A stretch of DNA of 13,566 nucleotides from Acidobacteriaceae bacterium (GTDB lineage: Bacteria; Acidobacteriota; Terriglobia; Bryobacterales; Bryobacteraceae): the NCBI GenBank assembly GCA_019239585.1, contig JAFAZU010000141.1, forward strand, positions 1 through 13,566. Direction: 5' to 3'. Made by a program: the position numbers and the translations under genes. The notes under the pieces are model-generated. The model had not been told where the DNA came from and ran no database searches. It saw only the letters and a list, made by a program, of their open reading frames with translations. Of the stretch, positions 6,811 through 13,566 are shown one piece after another. Each line of letters begins with the position of its first letter. Position 1 is the first letter of the stretch.

Positions 6811-6859
6811 CGATTTTGAGCGTTGACTTTTATGCTGGCGTTCAGGAGACACAACATTC

Positions 6860-8379
6860 ATGCCAGTAACAGCCGTAGCGCCCAAGCGCATTGCCATTCC
6901 CAAGGGGCAACTCCTGATCAACGGTAAGTGGCGGGACGCGCGAGACGGCGCCGTGATGCCCACATCTGATCCCACTACGGAAGAGAAGATCACCGATGTG
7001 CCTAAAGCGTCGTCAGTCGACGCGGAAGAAGCAGTACAAGCAGCATCGCGCGCCTTCGAAGAGGGCCCCTGGAGCCGTATGCATCACGAGCAGCGGGCCA
7101 AGATTCTCTTCAAGATGGCGGATCTGATGGACGAGCGCGCCGATGACTTCGCCATTCGTGAAGCCATGGATATGGGCATGCCATACAAAGATTTCCGCGA
7201 GATCATCATGCCTCATTGCTCCGGCCTGTTCCGCTTCTTCGGCGGACTCGCCATGCAGATAAATGGCGGATACCGCCAATCCTATGAGCCGAATATTCGC
7301 ATTCTGACGCGACGCGAGCCACTGGGTGTCGTGGCTTGCATTACGCCCTTTAATTTCCCGCTCGCCTTAACCTGTTCCAAAGTTGCGCCTGCGCTGGCTG
7401 CCGGCAACACGGTCGTTCACAAGCCTGCTTCAGACACGCCGTTGACTGCGCTGGCGCTCGCGCAAGTCGCCCTTGATGCCGGTCTCCCGGAAGGTGTTTA
7501 CAACCTGCTGACTGGCCCCGGCGGCTCGCTAGGCGACGCGCTGGTCAAGCATCCACTTGTGGACAAGATCGCTTTCACCGGCTCAACATCGGTGGGCCAG
7601 AATATTATTCGCAACGGCGCCGACACGCTGAAGCACACCACCATGGAGCTTGGCGGCAAATCACCGAACATCATCTTTGCGGATGCAAACATCGAAGGCG
7701 CTGTGCAGGCAGCTTTCTGGGGCATTTTGCTGTGCAGGCAGCTTTCTGGGGCATTTTCTGGAACAAGGGCGAGGTTTGCGTGGCCGGTTCGCGCCTGCTG
7801 GTCGAGCGCGCAGTCTACGACGAAGTGGTCGAACGGCTTTCAAAGATGGCACAGGCGGCGGTTCTCGGTGATCCGCTCGATCCGAAGACCCAGGTAGGCC
7901 CCATTGCTTCGAAGAACGAATACGATAAAGTTCTCACCTATGTGGAGGCGGGAAAGCAGTCAGCAGCCAGACTCACGGCAGGAGGCGGCGTCCGTAAGGT
8001 AAACGGCAAAGGGCTTTTCATCGAGCCTACGGTTTTTACCGACGCGACCAACGATCTCAAGATCAGCCGCGAAGAGATTTTCGGTCCCGTGCTGCCGGTC
8101 ATTCCGTTCGAGACCGAAGACGAAGCCATTCGGGTTGCGAATGATACGAGCTACGGTCTGGCTTCCGGAATTCAAACCGGTGATCTCGGAAGAGCGCTTC
8201 GGCTTGCGGACAAAATCAAAGCGGGAACGGTGTGGATTAACACATGGCATAAATATCACCCGAATGCCCCTTTCGGCGGCTACAAGATGTCGGGTTATGG
8301 GCGCGAGCAGGGAGCCGAGGCGCTCGAAAGCTACACGCAATATAAGACCATCTGGGCCAATCTAGGAGACGGAAAGTGA
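6860..8379 (+). pseudogene. Aldehyde dehydrogenase, frameshifted by a 29-bp tandem duplication
   Basis: This is an NAD(P)-dependent aldehyde dehydrogenase that oxidises an aldehyde to the acid. The first frame (6860-7897) contains N165 in ITPFNFPL, K188, GSTSVG (241-246) and the general base E263 in MELGGKSPN. The second frame (to 8379) contains the catalytic cysteine in GEVCVAGSR, the EEIFGPV block and the C-terminal PFGGYKMSGYGRE. A perfect 29-bp tandem repeat at 7700-7757 joins them out of frame, and the first frame ends at TAG 7895-7897. With one copy removed, the gene is exactly 497 codons (496 residues, catalytic C297), the usual family length. As written, neither half can be active. 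The gene is first in an operon with the oxidoreductase and the UbiD decarboxylase, overlapping the former by 4 bases. The premature stop may also reduce downstream expression. The substrate is unknown. Confidence 0.9.
7700..7757. repeat. Perfect 29-bp tandem duplication
   Basis: Copy 1 is 7700-7728 and copy 2 is 7729-7757. They are identical, both beginning GCTGTGCAGG and ending GGGGCATTTT. Since 29 is not a multiple of three, the duplication shifts the aldehyde dehydrogenase frame. Absence of any divergence between the copies points to a very recent event or to an assembly artefact. Confidence 0.97.
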
Positions 8380-9005
8380 AGATCGGAATTATCGGAGCTG
8401 GAAACGTTGGAACCGGGCTTGCGAAACATCTCGTTGCTGCGGGCCATCAGATCATGCTGAGCTATAGCCGTGATGCGGCGAAGCTGGAAGCAGTCGCAAA
8501 GAACTTCGGCGCTCAGCATGGGACAGTCGCGGAAGCGGTTGCATTCGGCGATGCTGTCGCTCTCGCGACACCGTACACCGCCAATGAGGACGCTTTAAAG
8601 CAGGCCGGTTCACCGGCGGAGAAAAAAGTGCTCTGGGACTGCACCAATCCACTGAAGCCCGACTTTAGTGGCCTGTTGATCGGCACAACTACATCGGCGG
8701 GCGAACAAACGGCTGCGCTTGCTCCATGGGCGAAGGTAGTGAAAGCGATCCCGCCTTTCGCAGAGGTGTTGCACTCCGACAGCATGGAGATTGGCGGCAA
8801 GAAAGCGGGAGTCTTCGTGTGTGGAGATGACAAGGAGGCACGCGAGTTGGTGGCCGGTCTCGTGCGGGATCTGGGCGCGGAACCGGTCATCGCGGGAGGG
8901 TTGGTTCTCTCGCGCTACGTCGAACCGGCGAACATGCTGCTCGTTGCGCTGGCTTACGGGAACGGATTCGGACCGCGCATTGGATTAACGCTTCGCAGGG
9001 GCTAA
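8376..9005 (+). CDS. NADP/F420-type NAD(P)-binding oxidoreductase
   Basis: The 209-residue protein starts with a Rossmann nucleotide-binding motif IGIIGAGNVGTGLA (GAGNVG at 7-12), followed by SYSRD at the end of strand 2, where R32 would favour NADP(H). WDCTNPL (87-93) and VKAIPPFAEVL (122-132) fit the family of NADP oxidoreductases that includes F420-dependent NADP reductase. Short members without a C-terminal dimer domain are common and mostly uncharacterised. GTG 8376 is the start: it has AGGAG nearby and overlaps the aldehyde dehydrogenase stop (GTGA), indicating translational coupling. UbiD follows after 5 bases. It probably handles hydride transfer in the same pathway; use of F420 itself cannot be judged from the sequence. 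Confidence 0.85.
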   Translation: MKIGIIGAGNVGTGLAKHLVAAGHQIMLSYSRDAAKLEAVAKNFGAQHGTVAEAVAFGDAVALATPYTANEDALKQAGSPAEKKVLWDCTNPLKPDFSGLLIGTTTSAGEQTAALAPWAKVVKAIPPFAEVLHSDSMEIGGKKAGVFVCGDDKEARELVAGLVRDLGAEPVIAGGLVLSRYVEPANMLLVALAYGNGFGPRIGLTLRRG

Positions 9006-9010
9006 GGTAA

Positions 9011-10507
9011 ATGCGGCAGAAGAAACATTTGAAAAATCTGCGCGAGTACGTGGAGGCTTTGCGGCAGATCGGCGAATTACAGCCCATTGCCAAACAGGTT
9101 GATCTTCATCTCGAAATCGGCGCCATCTGCCGGAGATGTTACGAAACCGGTTCACCTGCGCCGCTGTTTGAAAATATCAAGGATGTAGAGCCGGGTTTTC
9201 GGGTGCTCGGGGCCCCGGCAGGAGTCAGTGCGCAGCCAGGATTATATCTGTCTCGCATTGCCTTGTCACTGGGTCTCGATCCAAAAGCAACCGGGCGCGA
9301 AATTGTGGAGTCCCTGGTCGAAGCCAGAACACGCAAACCGATTCCTCCAAAAATCGTGCCGACCGGGCCATGTAAGGAACACATCCTCACGGGTCAGCAA
9401 ATAGACCTCACGCACCTGCCCGCGCCCTGGCTTCACGGTGGCGACGGTGGACGCTATCTCAATACTTTTGGAATCGTGGTCGCCCGGACCCCCGATGGCC
9501 GCTGGACGAACTGGTCAATTGCCCGAATTATGGTGCTCGACCGCAACCGGATGGCAGGCATCGTGGCCCCTAATCAGCACATCGGAATGGTCGCGAAAGA
9601 GTGGTGGGATCGCGGTCAGGACATGCCTTTTGCACTGGCATTGGGATGTGAGCCGTTCATCCCTTTCGTGGGCGGTATGCCGCTTCCTGCGGACGCGAAC
9701 GAAGCCGATTACGTCGGTGCCTACTTCGACGAGCCGGTGGAGGTCGTCCGCTGTGAAACGGTGGATTTGGAAGTTCCGGCCACGACGGAGATCGTCGTGG
9801 AAGGGCATCTTTCACGAACGGAGCGGGATCTGGAAGGTCCGATGGGCGAGTACGCCGGTTATTTGTGGACCGGTCCGCCAAGCCCGAAGCCTGTTTATCT
9901 CGTAACAGCCATCACGCATCGTAGTGACCCGATTCTGCCGGTCTCCGTAGCAGGCGAACCAGTCGAAGAAGATCACACCGCCTGGGGCATTCCGAATGCC
10001 GCCGAAATCGTGTTCGAGCTGCGCGAGAAAGGTTTTCCTGTAGCGACGGCCTGGAGCCCGCTGGAAAGCGCCAACCACTGGTACGCCATTGCTATGGACA
10101 TGAACTGGAGAGAGTGCCTCCAATATGGAGCCTCAAAGCTTTGCGAGGAGATGGGAAAAGCTCTATTCGCTACGAAAGCGGGAATGGGAACGCCCAAGTA
10201 CATGATCTTCAACGATGACATCGACCTCAGCAACACGAAGGAATTGGTCTGGGCATTCGCTACGCGGAATTATCCCGGTCCTCGCGGAGAGTCAGTATTT
10301 GACCATACGTCAACCAATCCGCTGGTCGCGTTCCTGCGAGATGCCGAGAAAATGTCCATGGAGACAACGAAGGTCGTCTACAACTGCCTGCCGCCGGATG
10401 AATGGAACGGTCGGCTCCCCAAGCGAAGCTCATTTGCAGGCAGTTACCCAAGGGAATTACAGGAACAGATCTTGCGAGATTGGAAAGAATATGGGTTCCG
10501 ATCATAA
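9011..10507 (+). CDS. UbiD-family prFMN-dependent decarboxylase, Fdc-like
   Basis: This 498-residue protein closely resembles fungal ferulate/cinnamate decarboxylase Fdc1 in length and wording (TNWSIARIMV, PNQHIG, EADYVGA, LEGPMGEYAGY). Residues of the active site are in place: R172, E275 and E280 as the R-E-E triad, and N168, H190 and E231 for the metal that holds prenylated FMN. Fdc-type enzymes reversibly decarboxylate alpha,beta-unsaturated or aromatic acids in the cytoplasm. AAGGT five bases before ATG 9011 serves as the ribosome site. It is the last gene of the operon begun by the aldehyde dehydrogenase, so its substrate may be the acid that enzyme makes. No UbiX (prFMN synthase) gene is in the window. 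The gene is convergent with fabG, 14 bases away. The family is certain; the substrate is unknown. Confidence 0.93.
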   Translation: MRQKKHLKNLREYVEALRQIGELQPIAKQVDLHLEIGAICRRCYETGSPAPLFENIKDVEPGFRVLGAPAGVSAQPGLYLSRIALSLGLDPKATGREIVESLVEARTRKPIPPKIVPTGPCKEHILTGQQIDLTHLPAPWLHGGDGGRYLNTFGIVVARTPDGRWTNWSIARIMVLDRNRMAGIVAPNQHIGMVAKEWWDRGQDMPFALALGCEPFIPFVGGMPLPADANEADYVGAYFDEPVEVVRCETVDLEVPATTEIVVEGHLSRTERDLEGPMGEYAGYLWTGPPSPKPVYLVTAITHRSDPILPVSVAGEPVEEDHTAWGIPNAAEIVFELREKGFPVATAWSPLESANHWYAIAMDMNWRECLQYGASKLCEEMGKALFATKAGMGTPKYMIFNDDIDLSNTKELVWAFATRNYPGPRGESVFDHTSTNPLVAFLRDAEKMSMETTKVVYNCLPPDEWNGRLPKRSSFAGSYPRELQEQILRDWKEYGFRS

Positions 10508-10517
10508 GCGTTAACGC
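10508..10517. other. 10-bp palindrome between convergent genes
   Basis: GCGTTAACGC directly follows the UbiD stop codon and fills most of the 14-bp convergent spacer before the fabG stop. It is too short and lacks a T-tract to be called a terminator with confidence. Confidence 0.2.
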
Positions 10518-10521
10518 GTTC

Positions 10522-11256
10522 CTACATATAAATCCCGCCATTTACATCCAGCACATGGCCTGTAATGAAACCGGCTTCCTCGCTCACCAGAAACTTGACA
10601 GCGTGAGCAATCTCCTCGGCGGTTCCCATGCGCTTCAGCGGTGTTTGACTCAGCATTTTCTGCTTTAACTCTTCTGATAGCCCGTGCGTCATGTCTGTTT
10701 CAATGAAGCCCGGCGCCACGGCGTTTACCGTAATGTTCCGGCTGCCCACTTCCTGCGCCAGCGATTTTGTTAATCCAATTAAGCCGGCCTTTGCAGCCAC
10801 ATAGTTTGCCTGACCCGGATTGCCCATTTCTCCTACTACCGACGAAATGTTCACAATGCGACCCCAGCGCTCCTTCATCATGCCTGGAAGCGCCTGTTGA
10901 ATGGCATAAAAAGCGCCGCTGAGATTGACCTGTAAAACAAGCTCCCAATCGGTCTGCTTCATACGCACTGCCAGACCGTCTTTGGTGATTCCGGCATTGT
11001 TTACCAGAATGTCAATCCGCCCAAACTCTTTCGCAGCTTTGGCGAAGCTCGCCGTAATGGACTCATGGCTTCGGAGATCCACCTCGACCGCGAACGCTTC
11101 CGCGCCACGGCCCTGCAACTCACTGGCAAGCTCCTGTAGCTTATCCACCGAGCGCGCCGCCAGCACAACGCGATAACCCGCCCCGGCGAGTGACTTCACG
11201 CACGCTTCCCCAATCCCGCGACTCGCGCCTGTTACCAACGCCGTACGATTGCTCAT
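10522..11256 (-). CDS. fabG: 3-oxoacyl-[acyl-carrier-protein] reductase (SDR family)
   Basis: The 244-residue protein is a classical short-chain dehydrogenase with FabG wording. It has the nucleotide motif TGASRGIG (9-16), NNAG (86-89), and the tetrad N111, S139, Y152, K156 (YVAAK). It also has the FabG-typical NPGQANY and closing FITGHVLDVNGG. It reduces 3-oxoacyl-ACP with NADPH in fatty acid elongation, though isolated copies may act on other keto substrates. ATG 11256 is preferred over TTG 11259, because AGGAG lies 5 bases before the ATG but too close to the TTG. It is not inside a fab cluster. It is divergent from the second UbiD gene with only 28 bp between start codons, and convergent with the Fdc-like gene. 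Confidence 0.92.
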   Translation of the reverse strand: MSNRTALVTGASRGIGEACVKSLAGAGYRVVLAARSVDKLQELASELQGRGAEAFAVEVDLRSHESITASFAKAAKEFGRIDILVNNAGITKDGLAVRMKQTDWELVLQVNLSGAFYAIQQALPGMMKERWGRIVNISSVVGEMGNPGQANYVAAKAGLIGLTKSLAQEVGSRNITVNAVAPGFIETDMTHGLSEELKQKMLSQTPLKRMGTAEEIAHAVKFLVSEEAGFITGHVLDVNGGIYM

Positions 11257-11284
11257 CAATACTCCTCATAATGGTTATATCTGA
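11257..11284. promoter_or_regulatory. 28-bp divergent spacer between fabG and ubiD
   Basis: The spacer holds the fabG ribosome site (AGGAG on minus), a minus-strand TATAAC and a plus-strand CATAAT that could be overlapping -10 boxes, and a short inverted repeat ATAA-TGG-TTAT. No Shine-Dalgarno sequence precedes the plus-strand ATG, so that mRNA may be leaderless. Any -35 boxes would lie inside the opposing genes. Confidence 0.3.
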
Positions 11285-12739
11285 ATGCCGTCTTTTGATG
11301 ACTTGCGTAGCTTCGTACGCGCTCTGGAGAAGAACGGGGAACTCCAGCGCGTCACAATTGAAGTAGACCCTTACCTTGAAATCACCGAGTTTGCCGATCG
11401 CTCCGTCAAATCAGGCGGTCCGGCTCTCTTGTTTGAAAATCCGCACGGCTCGAAAGTGCCGGTGCTGATTAACGCTTTCGCCAGCACCCGCCGGATGGGG
11501 ATCGCTCTCGGCGTCGACAACGTCGACGAGATTGCCGAACGCATCACCGGCTTTCTCGAACTACAGAAACCTGAAAGCCTCCTGGACAAACTGAAGCTGT
11601 TGCCGAAGCTGGGCGAACTAGCCGCTATCTTCCCTAAAACCGTCCGAAGCGGTCCTTGCAAGGAGGTGATTCAGCGCGAGGGCTTCTCACTAAAAGAATT
11701 TCCAATCCTGCACTGCTGGCCTGGTGATGGCGGTCCTTTTATCACCCTGCCGATGGTCTTTTCAAAAAACCCGGATACCGGCAAGCACAACTGCGGCATG
11801 TACCGCATGCAGGTCTTTGACGGCCAAACGACCGGCATGCACTGGCAAAAGCATAAGCAGGGAGCCGAACATTACCGCCGCCTTGCCGCCGAAGGAAAAA
11901 GTACTCGCATGCCGGTAGCCGTTGCAATCGGCTCGGACCCCGCGACCCTGTACTCCGCCATTCTCCCCCTGCCGCCCAGCATTGACGAAATGCTCTTTGC
12001 CGGTTTTCTGCGCGGAAAGTCGGTCGAGATGGTGAAGTGTGAAACCTGTGACCTTGAAGTACCCGCCCACTCCGAAATCGTGCTCGAAGGTTACCTTAAT
12101 CTCGGAGAACTCCGGCGCGAAGGCCCCTTTGGCGATCACACCGGCTTTTACTCGCTCGACGATGACTACCCCGTTTTTCATATCGAGTGCATCACGCGTC
12201 GCAAGAACCCTCTCTACGCCGCTACGATTGTCGGGCCGCCTCCTATGGAGGATTTCTACATGGGTAAAGCCGTCGAACGAATTTTTCTGCCGCTTATGCG
12301 CATGCAACTGCCGGAAGTTCGCGATATCTGTATGCCCGCCGAAGGTGTGTTTCATAACCTGATTCTCGTCTCGATTCGCAAATCCTATCCCGGCCAGGCG
12401 CGCAAAGTTATGCATGCCATCTGGGGGCTTGGTCAAGCTATGTTCAGCAAGTGCATCGTGGTGGTCGATGAAGATGTCGACGTGCAGAACGTTTCGGAAG
12501 TCGCCTGGCAAGCCCTGAACAACATAGATCCGCAGCGCGACATAGAGTTTGTTACCGGTCCTGTAGACTCCCTGGACCACTCCAGCCGCTTGCCGAATTT
12601 CGGCTCTAAAATGGGTGTGGATGCGACCACCAAATGGCCCTCTGAGGGATTCACGCGCCGCTGGCCCAATGTGATTCGCATGTCGCCGGAAGTGGTCAGC
12701 CGCGTGAACCAGCTCTGGAAACGCGCCGGGCTGAAGTAG
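11285..12739 (+). CDS. ubiD: UbiD-family decarboxylase, classical UbiD type
   Basis: The 484-residue protein follows the wording of Escherichia coli UbiD: CGMYRMQV, GMHWQKHKQG, EVPAHSEIVLEGYL, EGPFGDHTGFY, and near the end FGSKMGVDATTKWP. The active-site set is R174, E279 and D284, with N169, H190 and E235 for the prFMN metal. The last acidic residue is aspartate, unlike the glutamate of the Fdc-like paralogue here. UbiD removes the carboxyl group of 4-hydroxy-3-polyprenylbenzoate in ubiquinone synthesis; relatives serve menaquinone (futalosine) synthesis or aromatic degradation, and the sequence alone does not separate these. It is a single gene, divergent from fabG, with no partner quinone genes in view. 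The long open frame on the opposite strand (11762-12763) is a shadow. Confidence 0.9.
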   Translation: MPSFDDLRSFVRALEKNGELQRVTIEVDPYLEITEFADRSVKSGGPALLFENPHGSKVPVLINAFASTRRMGIALGVDNVDEIAERITGFLELQKPESLLDKLKLLPKLGELAAIFPKTVRSGPCKEVIQREGFSLKEFPILHCWPGDGGPFITLPMVFSKNPDTGKHNCGMYRMQVFDGQTTGMHWQKHKQGAEHYRRLAAEGKSTRMPVAVAIGSDPATLYSAILPLPPSIDEMLFAGFLRGKSVEMVKCETCDLEVPAHSEIVLEGYLNLGELRREGPFGDHTGFYSLDDDYPVFHIECITRRKNPLYAATIVGPPPMEDFYMGKAVERIFLPLMRMQLPEVRDICMPAEGVFHNLILVSIRKSYPGQARKVMHAIWGLGQAMFSKCIVVVDEDVDVQNVSEVAWQALNNIDPQRDIEFVTGPVDSLDHSSRLPNFGSKMGVDATTKWPSEGFTRRWPNVIRMSPEVVSRVNQLWKRAGLK

Positions 12740-12774
12740 AAACTTCTCATTATCAATAAACAAGGTCGGAAGTA

Positions 12775-12803
12775 TTGCAACTAACGGAAACCAGAGGTAT
12801 CAT
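12775..12803 (+). promoter_or_regulatory. Candidate sigma70-type promoter for the small membrane protein
   Basis: TTGCAA (12775-12780) and TATCAT (12798-12803) are separated by 17 bases. They match the consensus -35 box at 4 of 6 and the -10 box at 5 of 6 positions. Transcription would begin near 12810 and give a leader of about 120 bases containing several hairpins. Confidence 0.45.
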
Positions 12804-12882
12804 GCGGCCATAGAGGATTTTGCGCCGTGCAATGTCTGCCGGTGCTTGGTAGGGTCGTGAACCACAAGGTTCCTTAACAGCG

Positions 12883-12901
12883 GGCTTGCCGGTAGCAAGC
12901 C
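12883..12901 (+). terminator. Hairpin followed by short T-run in the leader of the small membrane protein
   Basis: GGCTTGC and GCAAGCC form a perfect 7-bp stem with loop CGGTA, followed by GTTTTCC. A smaller GAACC/GGTTC hairpin lies just upstream (12859-12872). It may be a terminator for the ubiD transcript or an attenuator within the leader of the next gene, which starts 31 bases downstream. Confidence 0.4.
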
Positions 12902-12912
12902 GTTTTCCAAAT

Positions 12913-12931
12913 GAAAGGAGCGATGCCTTTC
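12913..12931 (+). promoter_or_regulatory. Hairpin covering the ribosome binding site
   Basis: GAAAGG (12913-12918) pairs perfectly with CCTTTC (12926-12931), enclosing a 7-base loop. The stem contains most of the Shine-Dalgarno sequence AAAGGAG (12914-12920) and ends one base before the ATG at 12933. Unfolded, the spacing to the ATG is 12 bases, longer than usual. Folding would hide the ribosome site. Confidence 0.4.
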
Positions 12932-12932
12932 C

Positions 12933-13211
12933 ATGAATCTGACGTACAACGTGATTCTCTGCCTGATTCTTCTCTGCGCCACTGTCGGTATGTTCCTGTA
13001 CCGCCGTTGGCTCGAAAACCACGGTGATCACTATATTCACCTCCACAACGATCCACACGATGCAACTATCGTCAACACGCAACAGGCGATGTGCAAGCGG
13101 TGTGAAACTGTTGACAAGATTAAAAATGCGCTGCTGGCAGCCACGATCCTCTATGCTGTCATCATCGCGGGTTACGCTTCCTATATAGCCTGGAACAGGG
13201 CAGGACTGTAA
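12933..13211 (+). CDS. Small two-helix membrane protein with His/Cys-rich loop
   Basis: The 92-residue protein has two hydrophobic helices, about residues 5-23 and 66-86. The loop between them starts with RRW, which suggests it is cytoplasmic under the positive-inside rule. The loop holds five histidines (H30, H33, H36, H38, H42) and a CKRC pair (C54, C57), a layout that could bind a metal ion. No named family was recognised. The start ATG 12933 is preceded by AAAGGAG, which is closer to a competing ATG at 12923 that would make only a 34-residue out-of-frame peptide. The gene has its own candidate promoter and a structured leader. It is convergent, 19 bases away, with the permease gene. Helix pattern and context support a real gene. 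Confidence 0.7.
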   Translation: MNLTYNVILCLILLCATVGMFLYRRWLENHGDHYIHLHNDPHDATIVNTQQAMCKRCETVDKIKNALLAATILYAVIIAGYASYIAWNRAGL

Positions 13212-13230
13212 GGAATTTAACTGAAGTGGA

Positions 13231-13566
13231 TTACTCGGACACGTGAGCCGCCGTTATAGGCACAGGCCGGTATTCGGGTTGTGCGGCTTTCCGTTTCGAA
13301 GCTTCTCGCATTCGGCTGTAAATCACACGCAGGATGGCCAGAACGGGAACGGAGAAAAACATCCCAGGAATACCTGCCAGTGCTTCGCCGGCTAATACGC
13401 CAAACAGCACCAACAGCGGATGCAACTCAATACCGGAACTCATCAGGTAAGGGTTTAACACATAGTCCTGAAAAACTCGGAAAGCCGCCCAGAAGAGTAC
13501 AATCCACAAGATTCCGCCTGATCCGGTTACGAGACAAACGGTGAGAACGATCACCAGGGCTGCCGC
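13231..13566 (-). CDS. AI-2E family transporter, C-terminal part (cut by window edge)
   Basis: The visible 111 residues are the C-terminal end of an AI-2E/PerM-type permease. GGILWIVLFWAAFRVFQDYV is followed by LNPYLMSSGIELHPLLVLFG and then the last helices GEALAGIPGMFFSVPVLAILRVIY. The tail is polar and basic. The frame continues without a stop through the window edge, so the start is outside; a GTG at 13554 is internal. Family members are inner-membrane proteins proposed to export autoinducer-2 or to exchange ions, and the substrate is usually unproven. Confidence 0.88.
   Translation of the reverse strand, partial: AAALVIVLTVCLVTGSGGILWIVLFWAAFRVFQDYVLNPYLMSSGIELHPLLVLFGVLAGEALAGIPGMFFSVPVLAILRVIYSRMREASKRKAAQPEYRPVPITAAHVSE

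Noticed and set aside
7732..8379. The second half of the aldehyde dehydrogenase as an independent gene starting at GTG 7732
   Set aside because: The start lies inside the duplicated segment without a ribosome site, and this half lacks the cofactor-binding region and the general base.
11762..12763. A 333-codon open frame on the minus strand opposite ubiD
   Set aside because: It lies entirely opposite a clear UbiD protein, has the His/Arg-rich composition of an antisense frame, and has no recognisable domain.
12923..13027. A 34-codon frame starting at the ATG nearest the Shine-Dalgarno sequence
   Set aside because: Spacing to the ribosome site is only two bases and the peptide has no features; the overlapping 92-residue membrane protein is far more plausible.
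1..13566. CRISPR array, insertion sequence, tRNA, rRNA or integrase
   Set aside because: No regularly spaced repeats, terminal inverted repeats with a transposase, RNA gene signatures or recombinase motifs were found. The only sizeable repeats are the 29-bp tandem duplication and the twin 29-bp elements.

Overview
The window looks like a bacterial chromosomal segment of moderate GC content. Its gene content (an Fdc-type and a classical UbiD-family decarboxylase, a GlxA-type regulator, an AI-2E-type permease, a spore-photoproduct-lyase-like radical SAM protein, stand-alone beta-propeller proteins and many single-gene transcription units) would fit a soil Acidobacteriota-like genome. That assignment is an impression from protein wording, not proof. 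No rRNA, tRNA, CRISPR array, transposase or phage gene was seen.

Layout. (1) 1-1470, plus strand: a receiver-only response regulator whose 5' end may lie outside the window, then a secreted beta-propeller protein. (2) 1544-2605, minus: a radical SAM protein of the spore photoproduct lyase family. (3) 2606-3449: a 185-bp spacer with a hairpin and a perfect 16-bp palindrome, a frameshifted Phd/YefM-type antitoxin relic without a toxin, and a minus-strand three-helix membrane protein. (4) 3688-9005 and on to 10507: a catabolic-looking cluster. A divergent minus-strand pair encodes a DJ-1/PfpI::SMP-30 fusion and a YciI-like protein. Next come a GlxA/AraC-type regulator and a plus-strand operon of aldehyde dehydrogenase, NADP/F420-type oxidoreductase and Fdc-like UbiD decarboxylase. 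(5) 10522-12739: fabG on minus, divergent by only 28 bp from a second, classical UbiD decarboxylase. (6) 12740-13566: a leader with hairpins, a small two-helix His/Cys-rich membrane protein, and the C-terminal end of an AI-2E-family permease.

How it fits together. A 29-bp element with 27 identical positions sits in front of both the DJ-1::SMP-30 gene (5661-5689) and the aldehyde dehydrogenase gene (6782-6810). It carries two TGKCC half-sites 21 bp apart, the spacing of AraC-family direct repeats. This makes it the probable operator of the GlxA-type regulator encoded between the two copies, and defines a two-operon regulon. The regulon combines an aldehyde oxidation step, a prFMN-dependent decarboxylation, a lactonase-like propeller and small accessory enzymes; its substrate is unknown.

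The aldehyde dehydrogenase is broken as written. A perfect 29-bp tandem duplication (7700-7757) shifts the frame eight codons before the catalytic cysteine. Removing one copy restores an uninterrupted 496-residue enzyme with all catalytic residues. This is either a very recent, reversible mutation or an assembly error.
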